A DNA stretch of 59,953 nt, taken from Arenibacter algicola. Lineage in GTDB: Bacteria > Bacteroidota > Bacteroidia > Flavobacteriales > Flavobacteriaceae. Made by a program: the position numbers and the translations under genes. The notes below the pieces were generated by a model. It was not told where the DNA came from. It made no database searches and saw nothing but the letters and a program-made list of their open reading frames with translations. Position 1 is the stretch's first letter. Every line of letters starts with the position of its first letter. Below, one piece after another: positions 55,284 to 59,953 of the stretch. The stretch is from NCBI RefSeq assembly GCF_018860365.1, contig NZ_JAHKPO010000002.1, positions 1-59,953 of the forward strand, read 5' to 3'.

Positions 55284-55913
55284 TTATATTCTAGGATTTT
55301 TCTTGGGGGTTACATGGGATATGTCGTAACCAGAGAATTTCTTGATGTAATATGAAACCGATGACCCAAAGTCATCATCCACATTTAATTCCCCATAAGA
55401 CCGTAAGTACTTCTTTACATTCCCCGCTCCTGCCAAATGTGCAGCCGCCAGTATACCCGATTCCGTAATCTCCTGACCATTAATTACCACGCCTACAAAA
55501 CGTTTAATATCCCTTCTCAGAATCCATTTATTTCTGGAAAGATTGGTATGAAATACCCTTTCCTGCAAAATTGGATCGTTAAGAAATAAGGTAGCGTTGT
55601 AAACACCTAGCAACTCCAGGGTACCAATACCAAATTGATACTTTCCTAGATACCCTAGGGCATTGGTGGTAAAATAATTTCCTTGAGATTCCTTAAAGGC
55701 TAAAGCCTCTTTAAACCCGTTGTAGGATGTACCTAAAAAGGGCGGCGCAGCCATAGTGGGTTTTAATACAGTTCTGTGTTTGGGAAACAAAACTTCTGTA
55801 GGTCCATTTACTCTAAAAGCCTCGGGAATCACCATTTTAGATGGCTTAAACCCATAACTTACAAGAATAAAAATCATGATAACGGGGAACAAATAACTTG
55901 TCCACTTTCTCAT
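55284..55913 (-). CDS. Lysozyme-like cell-wall protein
   Basis: A 209-residue exported protein with one N-terminal hydrophobic segment (YLFPVIMIFILVSYGF), probably a signal anchor. Residues from about 70 match the lytic transglycosylase/lysozyme fold: FKEALAFKESQGNYFTTN has the candidate catalytic Glu, then GYLGKYQFGIGTLE, and AAAHLAGAGNVKKYL at the end of the fold. Related proteins are often annotated as peptidoglycan-binding, but no LysM repeat is seen here. It has its own -7 box and lies behind mltG, dapF and an acetyltransferase, so the region is rich in wall genes. Confidence 0.75.
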   Translation of the reverse strand: MRKWTSYLFPVIMIFILVSYGFKPSKMVIPEAFRVNGPTEVLFPKHRTVLKPTMAAPPFLGTSYNGFKEALAFKESQGNYFTTNALGYLGKYQFGIGTLELLGVYNATLFLNDPILQERVFHTNLSRNKWILRRDIKRFVGVVINGQEITESGILAAAHLAGAGNVKKYLRSYGELNVDDDFGSSVSYYIKKFSGYDISHVTPKKNPRI

Positions 55914-55970
55914 ACATTTGTTTTCTTAAGACTTACAACCAAAAAAAGGGTTTGCTTAAATTTCACTTCG

Positions 55971-55978
55971 CAAAGATA
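55971..55978 (-). promoter_or_regulatory. Candidate -7 box for the lysozyme-like gene
   Basis: Minus-strand TATCTTTG matches TAnnTTTG, 57 bases before the ATG. No TTG at standard spacing. Confidence 0.4.
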
Positions 55979-56071
55979 TGCCCGTTTTTTAAAAACAGAC
56001 CTATTTTAACGCAACTTTGTACAAAATGTTATGATTATTGGATAAATGACACCGAAATAAGGGTCATTGGT

Positions 56072-57115
56072 TTACCGGTTTATCTTTTGACTGTTTATCC
56101 ACCGGACGTACTGCTCCTTATTGCGGTTATGCTGCGCCAATGTCTTTGCAAACTTGTGATAACCAAAATCTTCTACATTCGCCACAAAGTAATAATAGTC
56201 ATGCTTTTCAGGGTTTAAAACAGCATCTATGGCCGAAATATCGGGCATAGCAATTGGTCCTGGAGGCAAACCTGCATATTTATAAGTGTTATAGGGCGAA
56301 TCCAATTCCAAATCCTTGTACAACACCCTTTTTATAATGGTATCAAAATTACCTGTATGTAATTTAATCGCATAAATCACAGTGGGATCTGCCTGTAGCA
56401 ACATCCCCTTGGCCAATCGGTTTAGATATACACCCGCCACTCTAGGCCGCTCGTCCACTTTCGCCGTCTCTTTATGTACAATGGATGCCAATGTAATCAC
56501 CTGCGAGGAGTTTAGACCCAGGGATTTGGACTTGGCCATGCGTTCTTCGTTCCAAAACCTCTTGTACTCCTTCAACATTCTTTCCCTAAAGCCCTCCGCT
56601 GAAGTGTTCCAGAAAAACTCGTAACTGTTGGGAATATACATGGAAAGCGCAGTTTTATCGTTAAACCCATTGGCTTTTAAAAATTCCAGCTCTCCAAAGG
56701 CACTCAATAAAGCCGTACTATCCGCCTCGATCTGTAGGGATATTCTACCTGCCAGATCCGCTAAGTTCTCCTGATTGTTAAAAGCAACTTTTACTGGAAT
56801 ATTGCCACTTCTCAGGGAATTGACAATATCATTATTGCTCATCCCCTTCTTAATGGCATATTTTCCTGCTTTTATATTGGCGCTATAGCCCTTTTTATCC
56901 GCTGCAGATTCAAACGTATTCAAATCCTTCAAAAGCGGTTCTATAATCACTTTAACTTCTTCGAAGTCCGAATTTGAAGGTATATACACATAGGCTACTT
57001 CATTATTGAATTCTGTATTTGGCACAAAGAAGGCCCTGTATACCATAAAGGCGAAGGCACCACCCACCAACATTCCAACAATAACGATAACCAATAAAAT
57101 TTTCTTTATGTACAT
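56072..57115 (-). CDS. mltG: Endolytic transglycosylase MltG
   Basis: MltG cuts nascent peptidoglycan strands and sets glycan length. The 347-residue protein has an N-terminal membrane anchor (about 5-27) and the YceG domain, with the catalytic Glu216 in ASIVHKETAKVDERP and the substrate block AGVYLNRLAKGMLLQADPTV in two parts, ending YKYAGLPPGPIAMP. It overlaps the acetyltransferase gene by one base. The anchor puts the domain in the periplasm. Confidence 0.96.
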   Translation of the reverse strand: MYIKKILLVIVIVGMLVGGAFAFMVYRAFFVPNTEFNNEVAYVYIPSNSDFEEVKVIIEPLLKDLNTFESAADKKGYSANIKAGKYAIKKGMSNNDIVNSLRSGNIPVKVAFNNQENLADLAGRISLQIEADSTALLSAFGELEFLKANGFNDKTALSMYIPNSYEFFWNTSAEGFRERMLKEYKRFWNEERMAKSKSLGLNSSQVITLASIVHKETAKVDERPRVAGVYLNRLAKGMLLQADPTVIYAIKLHTGNFDTIIKRVLYKDLELDSPYNTYKYAGLPPGPIAMPDISAIDAVLNPEKHDYYYFVANVEDFGYHKFAKTLAQHNRNKEQYVRWINSQKINR

Positions 57116-57639
57116 TAGCTATTTATCTTTTGAAACAAGATTTCATTTTTGAAAACTCCATTGGAGTAAATCCAGTCCTTTTTTATTCCAACTTTTTCAA
57201 ACCCCAGTTTTGAAAACAAATGTATACTAGGAGCGTTTTCCTCCAATACATTTACATAAACCTGTCTCATTCCCAATACTAAAAAAGCATAATTGGTAAG
57301 TAACTCTACGGCTTCAGCGCCAACCCCTTTATTTCTATCCACCTTCCGGCTCACAATTATCCCCATGCCCACTCTCAAGTTCTTGGGGTCAAAATCAAAC
57401 AAATCTATTAATCCCAATACGATACCTTTCAAATTGCAAATACACAATCGCAATTGTTTTACTTCATAAATATCCTTATAAGCATTTTCCAGATAAAGTT
57501 CCAATACATGTTTGGAATAGGGTGCAGTAGTACCACTTATTTCCCATATTTCAGGATTGTTCTCCAAATCATACAGAAAATCCAAATCTTTGGGCTCCAA
57601 GGCCCTAAGGTAAACCTGTTCTCCTCTAAGACTCAACAT
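57115..57639 (-). CDS. GNAT acetyltransferase, RimJ/SpeG-like
   Basis: A 174-residue acetyltransferase of the RimJ/RimL/SpeG type. It begins LSLRGEQVYLRALEPKDLDFLYDLE, and has GMGIIVSRKVDRNKGVGAEAVELL for acetyl-CoA binding and the final SIHLFSKLGFEKVGIKKDW. The acceptor is not known; spermidine or a ribosomal protein are general candidates. It overlaps dapF by 14 bases and mltG by 1, so the three are translated together. Confidence 0.88.
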   Translation of the reverse strand: MLSLRGEQVYLRALEPKDLDFLYDLENNPEIWEISGTTAPYSKHVLELYLENAYKDIYEVKQLRLCICNLKGIVLGLIDLFDFDPKNLRVGMGIIVSRKVDRNKGVGAEAVELLTNYAFLVLGMRQVYVNVLEENAPSIHLFSKLGFEKVGIKKDWIYSNGVFKNEILFQKINS

Positions 57640-58408
57640 TTATCTCACCTTTAAAAACAAGTTGTGCCGGACCTGTCAACCATATCTGATCGTATCCATC
57701 TGTATTGCCCTTAAACTTCACCTGCAAATTACCTCCAGGGGTAACGATGTTTACGGAATCGCTTTTGGTCTTGCCAGAATGGTACATGGCCAAGGCAACC
57801 GCAGTTACCCCTGTTCCACAGGAAAAGGTTTCATCCTCCACTCCCCGCTCGTAAGTTCTTACATTAAAGGTATCTTCCCCTGCCTGATCTACAAAGTTAA
57901 TATTGCTTCCCTGTTCCCCGTACAACCCATAACGAAGCTTAGCTCCTTCCTTGCGGACATCAAAATCCTTAAGTCCGTCTACCAACTGAACATGGTGTGG
58001 GGAACCCGTATTGAGAAACAAAGAATTGGACTTTTCCCTTATTTCTTTGACGTCCTGCATCTCCAAACTAACGATTCCATTTTCAATCGTCGCATTATGA
58101 AGTCCGTCTACCGCCATAAATGATGTATTCTGGCCCACAACTCCTAAAAAATGGGCAAAGGCCACAATACACCTGCCTCCATTACCGCACATGGTACCCT
58201 GTCTACCGTCAGAATTATAATAGACCATCTTAAAATCCGTGTCCTTATCATTTTCCAGTAAGATGAGTCCATCGGCACCGATGCCAAATCTTCTGTCGCA
58301 TAAAAAAGAGACCAACCCAACGTTGTCCTTTGGAAAAAATTCCTTGCGATTATCGATCATTACAAAGTCATTTCCCGTTCCCTGGTACTTATAAAAATTT
58401 AGTAGCAT
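57626..58408 (-). CDS. dapF: Diaminopimelate epimerase
   Basis: DapF inverts LL- to meso-diaminopimelate for lysine and for peptidoglycan cross-links. The 260-residue protein has both catalytic cysteines: Cys74 in MCGNGGRC and Cys197 in SCGTGVTAVALAMY, plus the N terminus FYKYQGTGNDFVMID. It is first in the operon dapF-acetyltransferase-mltG, with a -7 box at 58425-58432. This matches with dapA at 34303. Confidence 0.97.
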   Translation of the reverse strand: MLLNFYKYQGTGNDFVMIDNRKEFFPKDNVGLVSFLCDRRFGIGADGLILLENDKDTDFKMVYYNSDGRQGTMCGNGGRCIVAFAHFLGVVGQNTSFMAVDGLHNATIENGIVSLEMQDVKEIREKSNSLFLNTGSPHHVQLVDGLKDFDVRKEGAKLRYGLYGEQGSNINFVDQAGEDTFNVRTYERGVEDETFSCGTGVTAVALAMYHSGKTKSDSVNIVTPGGNLQVKFKGNTDGYDQIWLTGPAQLVFKGEINVES

Positions 58409-58424
58409 ATTGTAATTTATAAAG

Positions 58425-58432
58425 CAAATATA
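58425..58432 (-). promoter_or_regulatory. Candidate -7 box for the dapF operon
   Basis: Minus-strand TATATTTG matches TAnnTTTG, 16 bases before the dapF ATG. No TTG at the usual spacing. Confidence 0.4.
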
Positions 58433-58534
58433 TAATTTTATTAAGGTTTTATTATCAGTTAAAAACTCGTTAAAGCCAAATAATTGCTATAGAATTGTGT
58501 TAATTTTACTTGAGCAAATTAAAAAAATGTTTTT

Positions 58535-59929
58535 ATGAAGAAATTTGGAAGTTTATTATTGGTCTCTGTTTTTGCAGGTGCTATTACATTGGGTGCTTAC
58601 AAACTTTTTTTTGAGAAACCAAATTACGCAGTTATACAGGAGGACAGTGGGGCAAAGATGATTTCATCCAGTTACACCCCAACTTCTGCCAAGGGCGCGG
58701 GTATTAACGAAGTAGATTTTACTATGGCCGCCCAGAACACCGTTAATGCAGTGGTACACGTTAAAAATGTTACCGTGAGCAAGGGTCCTTCCAGCATCAT
58801 GGAGTACTTCTACGGTTATAGTGGAAGTCAAACCCCTCAGGTGGGTACTGGTTCTGGTGTAATAATCTCACAGGACGGTTATATTGTTACCAATAACCAC
58901 GTAATTGCCAATGCGGATCAACTGCAGGTTACTCTTAATAATAATAAAACCTACGATGCCGAACTTATCGGTACCGACCCTAATTCTGATATTGCCCTGA
59001 TAAAAATAGATGTTAACAGGCAATTGCCCTATCTAGCTTTTGGGGATTCGGATAATACAAAGGTGGGAGAATGGGTCTTGGCCGTAGGGAATCCATTTAA
59101 TCTAACGTCCACGGTTACCGCCGGGATCGTTAGTGCCAAAGCCAGGGCATTGGCCAGTTTGGATCAGTCATTTATTCAGACCGATGCAGCCGTAAACCCT
59201 GGTAACAGTGGCGGGGCCTTGGTTAACACCAATGGCGACCTTATAGGCATCAACACTGCCATTACCTCACAAACAGGTTCGTATGTAGGGTATTCCTTTG
59301 CAGTGCCCAGCAATATTGCAAAAAAAGTAGTGGAGGACATTATGGAATACGGCAACGTACAGAAAGGCATCTTAGGTATCAATACCGTACCCATGAACAG
59401 TCCATATGCCGTTGAAAACGGAATAAATGAAATTGACGGGGTCTATATAGCTGGCGTAGAGGAGGATTCAGGTGCCTTTGATGCAGATTTGAAAGAAGGG
59501 GACATTATTAAAAACATAGACAATGTTGAAATTCACAAATTTGCAGATCTTATAGGCTATATATCTTCCAAGAGGCCTGGAGACGAGCTTTTGGTTACCA
59601 TTTTACGTGGTGATGAGCGAATGGAATTTCCAGTGATGCTTAAGGAAAGGCAAACGATCATTATCCCTGTTCTTGGCTTTGAAGTTAAAAACTTGACCGA
59701 GGATGAGAAAAAAACTTTTAAGACCAAGAAAGGCGTTAAAATTATTGGAGTCCCTGAAACATACAGAAATTATGGTTTTGAAGGAAAAGTTTTGCTTTCT
59801 TTTGGGGATGAGGAAATAAACAATATACAGGATGCCAAAAACAAGTTTGGTAAAATCTCCAGGTATGACAGAGCAAGTATTACCATGTTGAATAAAAAAG
59901 GAGAGAAAGAACGACTGATAATTCAATAA
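58535..59929 (+). CDS. Periplasmic serine protease, DegP/HtrA (Do) family
   Basis: A 464-residue envelope protease/chaperone that degrades or refolds misfolded periplasmic proteins. An N-terminal hydrophobic segment (SLLLVSVFAGAITLGAYKLF) serves as signal or anchor. The trypsin-like domain has the triad His122 (TNNHVIA), Asp152 (SDIALIKID) and Ser225 (NPGNSGGALV). One clear PDZ domain follows from about 265, and a second shorter one to the end. An imperfect -7 box (TAATTTTA at 58501) lies upstream. The remaining 24 bases of the window hold nothing. Confidence 0.96.
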   Translation: MKKFGSLLLVSVFAGAITLGAYKLFFEKPNYAVIQEDSGAKMISSSYTPTSAKGAGINEVDFTMAAQNTVNAVVHVKNVTVSKGPSSIMEYFYGYSGSQTPQVGTGSGVIISQDGYIVTNNHVIANADQLQVTLNNNKTYDAELIGTDPNSDIALIKIDVNRQLPYLAFGDSDNTKVGEWVLAVGNPFNLTSTVTAGIVSAKARALASLDQSFIQTDAAVNPGNSGGALVNTNGDLIGINTAITSQTGSYVGYSFAVPSNIAKKVVEDIMEYGNVQKGILGINTVPMNSPYAVENGINEIDGVYIAGVEEDSGAFDADLKEGDIIKNIDNVEIHKFADLIGYISSKRPGDELLVTILRGDERMEFPVMLKERQTIIIPVLGFEVKNLTEDEKKTFKTKKGVKIIGVPETYRNYGFEGKVLLSFGDEEINNIQDAKNKFGKISRYDRASITMLNKKGEKERLIIQ

Positions 59930-59953
59930 AAGTCTGAGTCGTCCTAAAATAGG

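Noticed and set aside
55898..56218. 106-codon plus-strand frame before mltG's end
   Set aside because: Overlaps the promoter of the lysozyme-like gene and the mltG 3' end antisense; composition is not protein-like.

Overview
The window looks like chromosomal DNA from a marine-type member of the Flavobacteriaceae (Bacteroidota). The evidence is type IX secretion/gliding proteins (a PorP/SprF-like protein and PorD), bacillithiol-linked YtxJ, the omega-CoaBC-PorD and BamD neighbourhoods, Bacteroidota-type promoter cores (TTG, about 19 bases, TAnnTTTG), an AT-rich sequence and few clear Shine-Dalgarno sites. It is mostly ordinary core genome: no insertion sequence, phage, CRISPR array, tRNA or rRNA was seen. 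No stretch over 300 bases lacks a gene; the longest gaps (3013-3269, 16203-16483, 28912-29125) hold only candidate promoters and hairpins.

Layout. 1-3012: tail of a repeat protein, then a TPR histidine kinase and response regulator pair. 3270-11256: an orphan gene, glyA, fahA, a lipoprotein, ytxJ and clpB. 11369-16202: a TetR regulator, a PorP/SprF-like protein with a SPOR-like tail, a histidine phosphatase, a lipoprotein, smpB and pcm. 16484-22834: an oxidoreductase, 3-hydroxyacyl-CoA dehydrogenase, YggS, then a tight run of DnaQ-UvrC fusion nuclease, ion channel, miaA and gluconokinase. 23020-27941 (minus): an OmpR-type two-component pair, coaE, YbbR and a glycosyltransferase. 28099-35729 (minus): fabI, recN, porD, coaBC, omega, bamD, dapA and a DUF6913-like gene. 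35801-41977 (plus): a split 5'-nucleotidase, fdhD, a DUF7009-like gene, an FdhF/YdeP-type molybdoenzyme and a secreted NIPSNAP protein. 42139-48841 (minus): a sugar-acid locus (GntP permease, FAH-fold enzyme, small protein), ligA, a LOG-family gene, prmC and an acetyltransferase. 48884-55230 (plus): ribD, HAD, EamA, YigZ, then dnaA, a low-molecular-weight phosphatase and a methyltransferase, with a thioesterase facing them. 55284-58408 (minus): a lysozyme-like protein, mltG, an acetyltransferase and dapF. 58535-59929: a DegP/HtrA protease.

Linked functions. Envelope and cell-wall genes recur (bamD, porD, PorP-like, dapA, dapF, mltG, lysozyme-like, DegP). The least explained parts are the split nucleotidase-fdhD-DUF7009-FdhF block with two strong dyad sequences, the fusion nuclease with a UvrC-type cysteine set, the channel ending in a zinc ribbon, the residue changes in CoaBC, and two C8-containing elements upstream of unrelated genes. 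None of these proves a new system; they are the best leads here. Assignments rest on reading motifs and recalled family knowledge; no database search was run.
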